Of a stretch of 64,000 bases of DNA, positions 12,582 through 24,817 are shown piece by piece. Numbering within the stretch: the stretch's first letter is position 1; every line of letters begins with the position of its first letter. Below the pieces are notes generated by a model. The model did no database searches. It worked only from the letters and a program-made list of their open reading frames with translations, and was not told the origin of the DNA. Source of the stretch: Sarcomyxa edulis (taxonomy: Eukaryota > Basidiomycota > Agaricomycetes > Agaricales > Mycenaceae); contig QUOL01000011.1 in assembly GCA_009761415.1 (NCBI GenBank), positions 868,001 to 932,000 on the forward strand, in the 5' to 3' direction. The translations under genes and the position numbers were made by a program.

Positions 12582-13166
12582 ATGAGCACGTCCGAAAATC
12601 CAAGTGTTCCCCCATCCGGTGCCTCTGTATCTTTTGCCAGAGGAGTGATCGCCCGACTGGCTGTATGGCCAGCTCTCCGCATCGCAGTCCAGGAGAATTG
12701 GGGTGGTCCAGAAGCCGCACAAAAACGGACTTGGCTCGCGTCGGTAATTGTAGACGCATTCGAAGAACAAGTACCCACCCCGGATGCCTTTTATATCGAG
12801 GATACCCTTCTGCAAGTCATGAGCGACGAATTCGAAACCGTGCTGGACGATGGTAGTGCTGAAGGTGTGGCCAAGGACATTGTGCGTATCTGGGATGAGG
12901 TGAAGACTGGGAAGCAGGAGTTAATGCTGAAGTTTGAGGATCAGGCGGATAAGGTCAGAGGGAAGAAAGTGGAAGCTCAGGAAACAGTTACGGAAGATGA
13001 TGAGGAGTGGGAGGATGATGAGTCTGATTGCGACTGTGAGGAAGGTTGTGAGCACGAAGCCGCACATGAAGCGTTACCCCAGCGGGAAGCTGAACCAAAA
13101 AACGAGCCTGAGGTCGATGAAGATGGCTTCACTATGGTGAAAGGGAAAGGGAAGGGAAGGAAATGA
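12582..13166 (+). CDS. TSR2: pre-rRNA-processing protein Tsr2
   Basis: A single exon encodes 194 residues. The WGG motif lies in ENWGGPEAAQKRTW, followed by helical text and an acidic tail (EDDEEWEDDESDCDCEEGCEHE) that ends in a basic KGKGKGRK after DEDGFTMVKG. Tsr2 is the chaperone ('escortin') that carries ribosomal protein eS26 from importins to the 90S pre-ribosome and is needed for 20S pre-rRNA processing. The acidic tail fits binding of the basic client. Length and layout match the fungal family (about 180-210 residues). It faces the large SH3 gene tail to tail. Confidence 0.92.
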   Translation: MSTSENPSVPPSGASVSFARGVIARLAVWPALRIAVQENWGGPEAAQKRTWLASVIVDAFEEQVPTPDAFYIEDTLLQVMSDEFETVLDDGSAEGVAKDIVRIWDEVKTGKQELMLKFEDQADKVRGKKVEAQETVTEDDEEWEDDESDCDCEEGCEHEAAHEALPQREAEPKNEPEVDEDGFTMVKGKGKGRK

Positions 13167-13507
13167 TGTATGCAACTTGTCGACACTTCGAAATTCATGA
13201 CACTTACGATCGAGATATCAAGCTCGATCAATATCGCGATGATTCCCCTTCGCAAAAATCCTAGGATTCACACCAACTTGGAGGTGACAAACGAATCAAG
13301 GAATCATTCACTGACTCTGTCAGTCTACACTACTCAGTGACGCACTACGCGCTGCTATATATGAGACAAGTGCATGCCGGCATGCATAAAAACACTTCAT
13401 TATCGGAGAGACACGGCGTATGAACCCATAAATACGAAACTAGAACACGAAAAGATAGCACGACAAACAAAAAAGAAAGAGGGAAAGCAAAAACTTGGAA
13501 AGCTTGA
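13167..13507. other. convergent intergenic spacer with a 16-bp perfect palindrome
   Basis: This holds the 3' ends of TSR2 (+) and the SH3 gene (-). A perfect palindrome TGCATGCCGGCATGCA lies at 13371-13386. No open frame of interest. Confidence 0.5.
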
Positions 13508-16500
13508 TTAGTGGGCCGTTACACGGTGAAGAAAATCGTTCAACATCTGTTCGGTAGCCATTGTCAGTAACCATCGATGATGACGTGGATATTCACGACA
13601 TACCTTATCCATATCATTCAATTGTTTGAATCCATCCGTATAGATATCTTTAACACGCGGATGCAGACTATCCATATCAACAGGCCGTCCGAACAACATT
13701 TCTTCGATGGGATCCAGAGGAGGTAGAGGCGTCTTGGCTTTCGTCGCACCATACTCGATAATCGCCATCATATGCGCCACACCAAAGTCATCCTTGGGTA
13801 TCAAAGGCCGCTTACGTTGTGATTTCGGTGTACTGCTGATAGCCCGGTTGTCCTCGACGGATGAGACGGCTTGATTAGTCGTAGGAGTAGCATATCCAGA
13901 TACATCTGACATGACAGACGCGATTGAGGGATGACGGCGAGAACCCGTCTCGCCTGCAGCTGCAGCTGTGGGTGTGGTATTCCTGTCGGCCGGAGAAGTG
14001 GAACGAGAAGCAGGAGATAGTGCTCGGCCAGCTGGGGGAATGGGAGTCCTGGTGTTTAACCCTGCGGAGTTTGGTGTTGCAGATCTCGAAGTCGAACCAG
14101 GTTCACCTGCACCGGGTACATCGTCCACAGAATATAACGAAGGGGACACGGTGCGAAGCGATTGTTGGCTGTCGAGGGTAGGTTGGGGTTGAGATTGTGC
14201 CGCGTCTCTAGCTGCTTTGCCAGTACGAATCTTGCTTAACACTCGGTCGAGTTTCTCGCCAAGGACTCCGTTCGCATCCTTGTTACGCACTAGAACACCC
14301 TCGAGCAGGTCATTCTTCTTACCAACAGGATTGTTTTCACGCCATTCTTCCTCCACGATATCACTGATGTCGTATGTCTCCCCATCAGGCTGTACATATG
14401 AGTAGCGCATTCTATCACCAGCATCGTACCTCGAGCTGCGAATCATGGCATTACCAGGTAGGAGGACGTCGACACCACGGACAGAATTAGTCTGGGCGGA
14501 CAAGATGGCACGTTGGTTTGCTCGTGTAGCTGCACGCTGAGCAGCGATGATCTCCTGGCGGGACGGTTGCTTTTGCTTGGAACTGTCGACTGGATCGGAG
14601 CCAATGCTAGACACGGATTCGCGATGCAAGTTTTGTAGAGCAATCTCATCCAAGGGGGCAGAGAGACGGTGGCGAGAAGTCGAACTACGATAAGAGACAG
14701 CACGGCGAAGGATGAAAATAGGATCTTCGGGGTGAACATCATCAGGAGTTCCCAAGAGCTGGCCGGAATCAGTAGATCTTCGTTTATGATCAGGGAATCG
14801 ACGGTCAACCGCTCGGTAAGTAGGAGGCTTGGGATACGCGTCGATTACTTTACTTGATGGAGAAAGCTCTCGTTCTGTAAGTAAGAGTTAGTACGTGTTA
14901 CGATGATGCGAACATGCTCCCTTCCTTACCTGGACCTCCAGCAGCATCAACGGTGAGTCCATAACGCACACGAACAGAGCTACGTCTCTTCGTGAGTTTA
15001 TCCTCTACCTCGTCGCCACCATCTACCACACCTTCTAAAATACCAAACCTTTCTAGTCCGAGTTCGATGACCTCAGCAACAGTGACGTTCTTCGGGAACA
15101 CGAAGACTTTGCGTCGTAGATTCTGGGAGATGCCAGGGGATGAGGCAGAATGAGAACGATCACGAAGGGTATCTTTGAAAACGATGGCTTCGGTCATTGG
15201 ATCGAAAACCATGTCGTCGGGGAGGTCATCCGGGTATATAATAAGTTGTAAAGCGAATCTGAACGAAGGTGAGCTGAAACGTTCTGGAGTGACGTTGTGA
15301 GCTTGGGGAGTAGACACAGTAAGATAGGTTTGTTTCGAGCCATGGCCTTCTGATTCGTTGAACGAGCTTTCCGCGAGCATGGTATCGTCTCCTTCATTAC
15401 CTGACGAAGTGTCAGTGCCTTCTTCTCCCTTTCTGTTTAGATAGAATTTGACGGCCGAATCATCGGTGAAATCGTTCATGGGTAGCTTCTTGATCGCAGG
15501 ATGCATCGAGAGGTTACTGGCCACGGAGCTGATACTTCCCACACTACTTCTCTTGACCTTGGGGAGTTCCATCGCAGCCTCCACGAGAGTCTCGAAAACG
15601 CCAAGGGGCTTTTCAGCAGGAAGTAATACAGCAGACGATCCTTCCATCTGCTTCACAGTCAAGTAGTAGTCGTTTTCATCTTCACCAGCTGGGAGACGGA
15701 ACCGTTGGATGGCCTGTCTGACAAGATCAGCAGATGTCGTAGACGTATTGAGCAAGACAGTCTTGAAAGTAGCTTCCGTTTGCAAGTTCTTTCCTGCGAA
15801 GACCCGAATGACGTTCAATTCAGGGACTCCGACGCCTTGGCCATCTACAGATGACGGCGTCAGAATGAGGGAACCAGGTCTGGGACGACCAGCAAGTGAT
15901 CCCATAGGTCCTGCTGAACCACCCGAGCTAGTAGGGCTATGATAAGAGCTGGGACCAGGCATGACAGCCGAGGCCGACTGTAGACCGTACGATGGCTGAG
16001 CTTCTGGGGGCGACGAGGGAGAACGATTGAGGTACTGCTGGTATAGAGCTTGCTGCTGTTGATCGCGTTGTCGAAGTTGGGATGCATGTTGGGATACCTG
16101 CGGAGGAGACGATCCTGGAGTGAGTTGTTGCTGCTGGGATGGCTGCTGCTGTTGAGTCGCTTGTGGCTGTTGCTGCTGCTTTTCCTGGCCTGCGCGTCTT
16201 GGATCTGTAGAGTTCCGGAAATTGAGAGCCTGCTGTTGTTGCTGCTGCTGCTGCATAGCGATCGCCGTGGTGGGCGACATAGACGTTTCCTGGGCACGGG
16301 ATGATCTTCCTGATTCCTCAGAACTACGCCCCATCTCTGCACTTTCCGTCGACCCAACCGAGAGGTTCTTCTCCTTGCTCTTGTTCTTCCTGCCAAACGA
16401 GAATCCAAATACTCCCTTCTTTTTCTTGCTCCCATCGTCTTCCGGTTCGCGATCTTTGCGTAACTTGGCAGCCGGGGCGACAGCTGGCTTGACAAGTGTA

Positions 16501-17904
16501 GTGGAGCTTACAGGTGCCGCCATCTTCTCTTTGTTCTTTGCGCGTTTCCGAGCTTCTTCAGCCTCTACCTCCTCGCGTAGACGTTTACTACGATCTTCCT
16601 CTTGCCTCTGCATTGTATTGGGACTAGCTCGTTCTTGCTCTTCACGGGCGATCGTCGGTGTAACCGTAAGTTTACGAGTTTCAGTAGCTTCCAATGGATC
16701 TATACGTTTAACGGGTTGTCCATTCGAGGCTGACGCATCGGTCAAGCGCTCACGAGAGTTGGACGGACGGAGAGTATGCGGACCTTGTTGTTGCTGCTGC
16801 GCGATTGACTGCTGCTGCTGCCGTAATTGCATTTGTTGCTGCTGTTGAAGATCCCGTTGTATTTGCTCCTGCTGCTGAGCCAGAAGCATTTGTTGCTGTT
16901 GTTCGGGGCTCGGGCCAGAACGCGGGGCACCAGGAGCACCGCCAGCTTGTGCTTGTGCTTGTGCTTGGGCCTGGGTAGCAGCCCGTGCTTGAGCCTGGCG
17001 CGCCTGAATACCCTCGGCTGCGCTATCATCCCAACGCATGCCATCGTCTGGTTCCATGAAACTGGGACCACCTTCCTCCGCTCGTTTCTGCTGCATCTGT
17101 TCGTCCGCTAGACCTTGGTCCTCAGCCTCGTACCCTTCGTCGTCCCATTCAATGTCTTCTTCCTCTTCCTCCTCTTCATTCCAGACCGCGGGGGGATAAC
17201 GATGCACGTAGAAGTTGGCAATGAACGATACACCCTTGGCTTGACGAGATCGCGCTGCAGCACGCGAGCCTGGGCTGGGCGAAGGCGTCTTATTGGAACC
17301 TGCACGGGAATCGAGGTTAGCACGCAGACGGTCTCGGGCAGCTTGAGTATCTTCATTCATTTCGGCTTGTGTTGCAGAAGCGAGCTGTAGAAAAATCAGA
17401 AACCATGTAGATTATTCGATACATATCTATACTCACATCTACGTTACGGTGCTTATTGAGTCTTGCCAACCGTTCGAAAGGTGTTTCGATGTTCTCAGCT
17501 GGGATGTACCCCACTTCCTGAGTCTTGAGGACGCGAACAAGCCACCAGTAGCTGTTACTATCGTCCATCAAGAAAAGACTGTCTCCTTTGACGACATTCG
17601 CCTGACCTTCCACCGTCGCAGCGAAGCTGTGGAGTGAATACACGAGGTCGAAATCGATGGATTCGTTTGGAATAGATAGAGACGACGAGCCGTCGTCGTC
17701 ATCGCTCTCCATATAGTCTACATCGCGATCCTCGCCATCGGAATCGTCTTCAAGGACAGAATGTTCCTCGTCGTCGGTGCTCACATAGTTCGTGGCGTCG
17801 GCGTGGGCCTGCATATGGATCTGATCATCGGTATGAATCTTGTCTCGTAGGTCAAAGGTGTCCTGCCGAGCAGCATTAGGTCGTCTTGGATCCACTGCTT
17901 GCAT
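13508..17904 (-). CDS. large SH3 plus Ras-association scaffold, Bud14/Tea4-like
   Basis: Exons 17904-17437, 17384-14930, 14874-13604 and 13546-13508 sum to 4233 nt, 1410 residues. After an acidic N-terminus comes an SH3 domain (about residues 80-145; DLVYSLHSFAATVEGQ, SYWWLVRV, GYIPAENIETP). Then come KGVSF, which fits the PP1-docking RVxF pattern, a glutamine-rich middle encoded by CAG/CTG runs, and two Ras-association-like blocks (starting near LNVIRVFAGKNL and FRFALQLIIYPDDL). A Ser/Pro-rich tail follows. SH3 plus a PP1 motif is the layout of the polarity factors Bud14/Tea4, so a role at growing tips is inferred. The last intron (13603-13547) is 57 nt with a TACTGAC branch site; reading through it also stays open. 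Confidence 0.82.
16100..16260. repeat. CTG/CAG-rich polyglutamine-coding tract
   Basis: Runs of CTGCTGTTG on the plus strand encode Gln-rich segments of the SH3 scaffold on the minus strand. Similar tracts recur at about 16780-16890. The alternating CAG/CAA makes them imperfect microsatellites that could vary in length between strains. Confidence 0.7.
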
Positions 17905-18425
17905 GGCGTGGTGGTGTGGGTGAATATGTAAGAAAGATAAACGAGAGTTTACGGCGGTTTTGATCTGGCAGGAACCTGTCACTAGTCCAGAATCAAAACG
18001 AAGCCTTTAGGATTAGGATGGGGAAAAGCGCGTGGATGTCGATGTTCAACGTCCAGAACGACTTTCAGATTGAATTCATGGAGAATAGAACGAAAAGGGA
18101 ATGTTGAACTGCCTGTGAACAGTCGACTCTGGAGATGATGGCAAAAAGACGGAAATGGATGTGAAATTCCACGAAATATATGTTGCTTCCTCCCACCATG
18201 CACATGGCCATGTTTCCACTCAAACCTCAAACCTCAATACTTTACAATTGTTGAATATGGCGACTCTGATACCATTGCCAGCGGGACCCAGGTTGCCCCA
18301 GGTTGAGTTGACAGGGAGATAATCTAATTTACATAAACGCCCAACTGCCAAAAAGGCTTGCGGCAGCGGAATCCACCGTCGACCCTCCACCGACCACCTC
18401 GGACACGATCTTCGTTTTGCCCAAA
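17905..18425. promoter_or_regulatory. shared upstream region, SH3 gene and flavin monooxygenase
   Basis: Start codons at 17904 (-) and 18426 (+) face away from each other. An open frame reaching up to 17982 in front of the SH3 gene is in frame but judged 5' UTR, because the conserved acidic N-terminus begins at 17904. A duplicated CCCAGGTTG occurs near 18290-18305. Confidence 0.4.
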
Positions 18426-20597
18426 ATGCTCGCTGCAGTGGTAGGAACAGGGATATACGGTTTAGCTGCCATCAAGTCTCTCCTCGAGGAAGGCATCGAC
18501 GTGCTTGCGTTCGAGCAGCGCGGGACTGGTACGTCCAAGCTTCACGACCGTTGTGCGGTCACTGACGCCTTATTGTAGTCGGAGGGACATGGGTACTAGA
18601 TGACGACCCTCATGCTACCACTGTTATCAGTCTAACGAGATGCAACTTCTCAAAGCAGAGGGTTCGTCTGTCGTTGCTCAGTCGACTCAGTATCTGACTG
18701 CCAAATTGTTCGTACTACAACTCCAGATGTGTTTCTCCGACTATCCCCACCTACCCAGCACCGACTCACATCCCACCCATATCCAAATAGCCGCATACCT
18801 CCAATCATACGCAGAGCACTTTCAGATTCTACCCCATGTTAAATTTAACACCGTCGTCGTCTCAGTCGACCTCCTCCCCAAGTCCGGGTCAGAGGATGCC
18901 GATAAATATCAAGTCGAATACAAGACGTCAGGAGAGGAAACCAAGACGCTCGTCGTCGATAAAGTCTTTATTACAGTCGGTGCACTCAGCCAGCCGTTCA
19001 TTCCGGAGATAAAAGGCATCGAAGAGTTTGGTGGGACAGTGATGCATTCACAGGCGTATAAATCGTACGTACTATTCGTGCTCTCCTGTCTGTGTGTATC
19101 GCTTTCTCATTTCATGTTCTTTGCAGAGGAACCCCATTCGTAGGCAAGAACGTCGTCGTCGTAGGGTCCAGATCATCCGCAGCAGACATATGCACCTCTC
19201 TCGTCCAAGCCGGCGCGAAGAAGGTGTACATGTCTCATCGTGGTGGTCTCCTCGTGGTTCGTCCTTATCACCTCTGTCTGGCTATTTTAATACCTCATAC
19301 TGAATACCATTCCATTTCAGATGCCTCGAATGATCCGAGGCAAACCCTACGACCATCTAGTCTCCTTCCGCACGATGATGTTGGGTGGGCTGATAGAGCG
19401 GTTCTTCCCGTCCTTCGGTGGATGGCTCACGCATGCCTGCTGTTCCCTGATGTAATCACCCATTCCTTTTTCCTCGTCGTCTTGGTCTCGAATGTGACTG
19501 AATTCTCTATTTTCCACAGCTCGAAATGTAACTTCAAATTCGACAAATCATGGGGCTTCGATCCTCCGCCCTATGTTGGATTTTCTGTCCCCACTATCAC
19601 GGATCACCTCGTCCCCATGCTCCAGGCCGGTCAAATCAGTTCGTCCTCCATCATTATCCCCCTTCCATTTGGTTTTGTCGCAGCTGGAAAACTAAACTTT
19701 GACCACAGCCTCCGTCCCAATGATCGCATCCATAAACTCATCCACACCCACATCCCTAACCCTAACAGACAAAACCACCCTCCCCTCCATCGACGCCATC
19801 ATCTTCGCAACCGGTTACTCAAAACCTTCCATCTCAACCCTCCTCGGTCCGAATATCCGTGCCCGTCTACAGCCTCCTCCGGCGTATCAGAAACTACTCC
19901 CCCCGGATCTGCCTCTGGATCAATTACAATACAAGTTTGTTCTCTCTCCTGGGTTGACGTCGTTGTGTGTTAATAATGGGACGTTCGCGCCTGGTCAGTC
20001 TCAGATTCAATTCAAGCTCTGGTTGTTTCGGCTCTACGTACTAATCCTGACGACTCGCGTGTATTTAGATGGAACGCCGATCCTAGTCGAACTCAAATCC
20101 CTGTACGTCGCTGGAGTATGGAGTGGGAAGATTCCGCTAGCGTCTGAAGAGGAGAGATGGAAAGGGAGTTTGGAGGATTATAAGTGGTTAAAAGCGATGC
20201 AGAAACGGTTCGTCATCTCCCCACTCCTACCCTTCCCTCCCTCATTCCGTCCCCCACACACACCCTATCATAATCCTCATCCTCATCCTCATCTTGTTTT
20301 GTTTCATCTTACAGCGGCCCAATAACAAACGGCGCAATGCCCTACATCAAAACCGTCATGTTCTACTCCGACGCCATCGGCTCCCCACTGCACACCCACC
20401 TCAAGTGGTTCTCCCTCGAGAGTTGGCGATGGTGGTTGTCAAAGGGGAATTGGGGGCTGGGGAAACTGTTGATGGATGGAGTGATGAGTCCTCATGCGTT
20501 TCGGTTGGGTGGGAGGAAGGCTTGGGAGGGGGCTGAGGGGGCTATTAGGGAGGCTAATGGGATGCCTGGTGGTGGTGTGGGGGGATCGAAGCAGTAG
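18426..20597 (+). CDS. flavin-containing monooxygenase
   Basis: The N-terminus is MLAAVVGTGIYGLAAIKSL, a GxGxxG FAD-binding fold, followed after a short intron by VGGTWVLDDD. The FMO fingerprint FxGxxxHxxxY is met by FGGTVMHSQAY near 19028-19060. The NADPH-binding stretch is KNVVVVGSRSSAADI near 19145-19190, and the late FATGY motif (IIFATGYSKPS) is near 19800. The C-terminus ends GGGVGGSKQ at 20597. At least six introns interrupt it. The enzyme should use FAD, NADPH and O2 to oxygenate nitrogen, sulfur or carbonyl groups; the substrate cannot be read from sequence. GSRSSAAD is a variant of the usual second GxGxxG. No frame break was noticed, though not every junction was verified. Confidence 0.88.
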
Positions 20598-21161
20598 CGC
20601 GTGAGTGGCATACTTTTTTCGCACTCGATAGAGCAGGACTTTGCCTTTTTTCTTGGACTAGTTTTTGGAGGTCACGCTTTCGTTAATCATTTTTTTACCG
20701 AGTTCCTTGGACCTTCTTCTACATATAGATAGATATATATATCACCCCACTCTTTCTTGGAAATGGTCTTCGACTTTGCGAATGATAAATATCGCTCTGG
20801 TGTATAAGTATTTGGAGTCCATTAAATGTCAGACGATGAATGAGACGTTGTTGATCGTTCGATACTTACCAGGCAGCAGTACAGGGTATCCAGACATGGA
20901 TCTCTGCCGATTCGATGAGTCGTCTCTGTTGTACGCAAGCAAGTGGCACGGAAATTAGCCCCTGTCCCCCGGCAAATCCCGGGTCGAACTTATAATTAGT
21001 ACTCATGATTATTTTCTGGTGTAACTTCTTAGACCAGAACCACACCCACGAACCATCTCTTCTTTTCTTCGTTCATCCACTTCTAACGAGTACTAGTTAT
21101 ACTCTTCTTGATCCTGCTTTTGAACTACAAACTCACCATCCAAGCTAATTTGCTGCGCATA
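20598..21161. other. intergenic, no gene seen
   Basis: This is A/T-rich, with a (GATA)n-like run AGATAGATATATATAT near 20726-20742 just after the flavin monooxygenase. It serves as 3' region of that gene and promoter of the next plus-strand gene. Confidence 0.4.
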
Positions 21162-21719
21162 ATGGCTGACCTTCTCCCTCAAACCACCCTCTTTCATTCC
21201 TCATTACCCAGGCAGGACCTATCCACACTTACCCTTACTCTCCGAGAGCGTCGTGGCGTCAACTTCTCAATCCTATTACCCCCTCCACCATACCCCTTCG
21301 CGAGGAAACAACACCCCATCCCCATGAACGAATCACCTACCAGCCCGGTGTCACCCACCTATTCATCTCCATCTTCGTCCGACTCGTCTTCTCGTTCCGT
21401 TTCTGTGTCATCCACCACCACCACCAATGCTGAACTATCATCTTACGAGCCAGTCCCAGTACCAGTGCTGACCTCGAGCGATGCGACAATACTACTACCC
21501 GCTGCCACCATCAACCCTCCCAATTGCAAACGAAGACAATCACTCCGAGATCGTCGTGGTGTTGGGTTATATGTCTTGACGTCTTTCGCAAGTACACCAG
21601 CACCTACGCCCTACGACGCCCCGATACCTATACTCTCCAAAGGAAGGCTTGAACCTACGATCGGAAACCTCCCACGTAGACGGAAACGCATCACTACGAA
21701 TACTGGGCCTGTAGTGTGA
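21162..21719 (+). CDS. small Ser/Pro-rich protein with two LRxRRGV motifs
   Basis: A single exon encodes 185 residues from MADLLPQTTLFHSS. Near the start is LRERRGVNFSILLPPPPYPF, and in the second half LRDRRGVGLYVLTSF followed by PAPTPYDAP. These are two copies of LRxRRGVxxxxL with a following Pro-Tyr, separated by a Ser/Thr-rich linker. The C-terminus is basic (PRRRKRITT), resembling a nuclear localisation signal. No known family is recognised and there is no signal peptide. The duplicated motif argues that the frame is real rather than chance. Confidence 0.6.
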   Translation: MADLLPQTTLFHSSLPRQDLSTLTLTLRERRGVNFSILLPPPPYPFARKQHPIPMNESPTSPVSPTYSSPSSSDSSSRSVSVSSTTTTNAELSSYEPVPVPVLTSSDATILLPAATINPPNCKRRQSLRDRRGVGLYVLTSFASTPAPTPYDAPIPILSKGRLEPTIGNLPRRRKRITTNTGPVV

Positions 21720-22188
21720 ACTCCTCTTCCTCCTCATTTCTCTTCCCACTAGTACTGGGACGTTCAACACATATGCATGGCACACAGGATGTCTTCACTG
21801 GTTTTGAAGGTCCCATAGACGGCAGATACCCTCTAGTCATTCACGCGGCAGTCCTGACGACTCGAATATCAGTTAGAGATGTCCGAGTCTTAGATCAGGC
21901 TATAGATTCAGATGCTGTATACGGCAAATCTCGTTATAACCCTCCACGCTGTATTTTATATCATCGTACTGCAATTGCTATCGCTCGTTCTGCTTTGAAT
22001 AACATCCAATAGAAATCGTAGTGATCTCGGCAATGCGGCCCGAGTTACCGGTTACTTATCTGGTTATCTTTTGGTACAGCCATGGCATCACACACAGACA
22101 CTGAAACTGATATCTCCCATGGCAGGACTCGCTCTTTTCTGACATACACCTCGCATCTCCATCCAGATACTAGTACTAGTAGTGCAGC
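21720..22188. other. intergenic before MFS copy 2
   Basis: An open frame continues at 21716-22012 without recognisable motifs and is taken as chance. Upstream of the MFS start there is a TAGTACTAGTACTAGTAGT direct-repeat run near 22168-22184. Confidence 0.4.
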
Positions 22189-24817
22189 ATGAATCCAGCT
22201 AGCGCTGCAGGGCCACTCCCGGGCTTGATAAGCGTGCCACGCATCACAACTCTCGCTGCGTCGTTAGTGGTCGCTCTCAGCGCTGGGACAAATTATGTGC
22301 GTTCCTACGGTTCTAGAAGAGTAGTATAGTATTAGAATCTGACTTTTCAGTAATAGGTATACTCCGGTGCGTGGTTGGCTCGACCGAAGGGGCATCGGCG
22401 GTGATTATCGCCCCTAGGCCCCAAAGCTGATACCGATACTTCTCTCTTCTCTCAGCATACGCTCCACAGCTAGGAGCCAGACTACACATCTCACATACGC
22501 AGCTCAACATCATCGGATTAGCTGGTAACGGTGAGTCCCCGCCCAACATCAAGCGTAAACGTAGTGTCAACATGGCGGTCGTCCAGTGGGAGTATACAGC
22601 AGCGGACCAATCTGGGGCCGCATCGTCGACTCTCGTGGACCCCGATTCTTACTCGCCAGTGCTTTCATTCTTCTACTACTTGGGTATTCGGGGATTCGAC
22701 ACGTTTACGATGTTGGGTTGCCCCTGCCCCTGCCCCCGCCCCTGTCAGAGTCAGATTCGGATTCGGGTCCGCAACTGTCGGCGCTACGATTCTACGCCCT
22801 AGTAGCGTGCAGCTTCATAACAGGCGCAGGGGGGAACGGAGGGCTTACGGGTGCTATTAATTCGACGGCGAAGACGTTTCCTGATCGTGCGGTGTGTACC
22901 CATTTCAATTCCATTCCATTCCATTTCATTCCCCTTTCCCCTTCCCAATCCCAATCCTCCCAATCCTCCCATTCCTCAAATATCTACTCATCTTATACTC
23001 ATGGGGGGCTCCATGACACACAGCGAGCAACAACAACAGGAATAGTCCTCTCAGGCTTCGGCCTCTCCGCATTCACATTCTCCACCATCGCACATCTGGC
23101 ATTCGCAGGTGACACCTCGGCGTTCCTCCTCCTTCTGTCTTTGGGCACGGCGTTCCCGATGATTATTGGGTTTTTTTTTGTTAGGCCTGTTGCGTTGCCT
23201 GCTTCTGAGGTGGGGTCTACACTCGAGAATGGACACGGCGGGTATGGGGAGGTGCCGACTACGGACGCAGTGCCGGCCACGGTCATATTCAACCATGACA
23301 ATAACAGCCACTCACCCCTCCTCGGGACCGGGGTCGATTCTACAGACCAAAGCCAGGTACTACATCACACACACACGCACCACCACCACCATTCCCACCC
23401 AACTATCCCCTCAGAATACGTCCCTCCAGACAGTCGGGGTGCTTTGGAATTAAGTACTAGTCCAGCACGGAGTTTGAGTGCCTCCCGCGGATCTCATCGA
23501 CAGTCCTCCCTTGTACGCGTACGCAGAAACTTGAAAGCCGATGCGGATGCGTTGGACCTGTCGAATACGAACATCTCTGGGAGGAAGCTATGGACCCATC
23601 CGGATTTTTGGTTACTGTTCGTTATTCTGTCTCTTCGTGCGTGTCTCTCATTTGACTCCTCTGGTACGGGTGTTATTGTGATGGCTGATTGAAAGGTGAA
23701 ATTGTGTGTGTGATGTAGTTAGCGGGACGGGGTTGATGTGTACGTTCGTTCATTCATTCATATTCGCGCCACACCACGGCACAGAACCAGAAACACTCAA
23801 GGGAAGCTAATCGTGATTTCTGATGTGCTTGTCCGCAGATATAAACAACGTAGGATCAATGTCGCAAGCCCTCTACGCACACGACTTTCCCGATCCTGGC
23901 GTATACGACGAGGTACAAGCCTCGCGGTGGCAGGCGGAGCAGGTTTCTACGATCAGCATATTTAATTTTTCGGGGAGGATTGTTATTGGTGGGTCCCCCT
24001 CATTGGTCCATCCCCACTAAATACTTTCCCCTAACTTACCACTCACCACTTCCCTTGACTCACCCCACCCCACTCACTACCCCACCAACCACCACCCCAC
24101 TCCCCACCACCCCCAGGCCTCCTATCAGACCACCTAAAAAACCACCTCCACCTCCCCCGAACCTACTGCCTCACCCTAACCTCCACTCTCTTCCTCCTCT
24201 CCCAGCTCTTAGCGTCGCACATCACCGACGTGGGCAGGTTGTGGGGGGCTAGTGCCGTGCTGGGCTTGGCGCATGGGAGTATGTTTGGGTTGTTTCCGAG
24301 TGTTTGTATTGAGTGGTTTGGGATGCGTAAGTCCTTTCTTTCTTTGGATGTGGATGTTGAGTCGGGTTGGTTGGGAATGATTGACTGACGTTTGTTATAT
24401 GTAGCACACTTCTCAGAAAACTGGGGCTTCCTATCCCTCTCCCCCATGTTCGGAGGGAACCTCTTCTCAGTCGCGTTTGGGCGGAACTTGGATGCACACG
24501 AGCCTGGTCCGCAGAAACTCTTCGCTTCCCCTTCTCCATCGTCCCCTTCGTCTTCCCCTTCCCCTTCCCCGTTGTCCCCTTCATCCCCGTCCCCGTTGGA
24601 AAGACAATGCATGCAAGGCCTCCAATGCTACGTCGATACACTCCATCTCACTATCGCCGCGTGTGGTGCTGCTTTACTGTTGAGTGTGTGGGCTGGGTGG
24701 AGAGATCGGCGGAGGATTCAACTTGCGGCGGCTGGGAGGGGTGGGGTTGGGGTTGAGGGGGCGGATGAGAGGGTGGTGGGTGTTGTTTGGGATGGGGAGG
24801 AGGATGAGGAGGAGTAG
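22189..24817 (+). CDS. MFS transporter, MCH1/monocarboxylate-carrier-like (copy 2)
   Basis: Nine exons (22189-22296, 22357-22366, 22456-22530, 22587-22891, 23024-23636, 23719-23739, 23839-23988, 24117-24326, 24405-24817) sum to 1905 nt, 634 residues. It is colinear with the carrier at 941-3017, down to the 10-nt exon 2 (VYS plus one base), the 21-nt exon 6 and intron phases. Motifs are GPIWGRIVDSRGPR, VLSGFGLSAFTFSTIAH and EWFGMPHFSENWG. It is longer mainly through a bigger central cytosolic loop in exon 5 with a histidine run (HHTHTHHHHHSHPT) and an acidic C-terminal tail. The His-rich loop could bind metal or act as a sensor (inference only). Substrate unknown. Confidence 0.88.
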
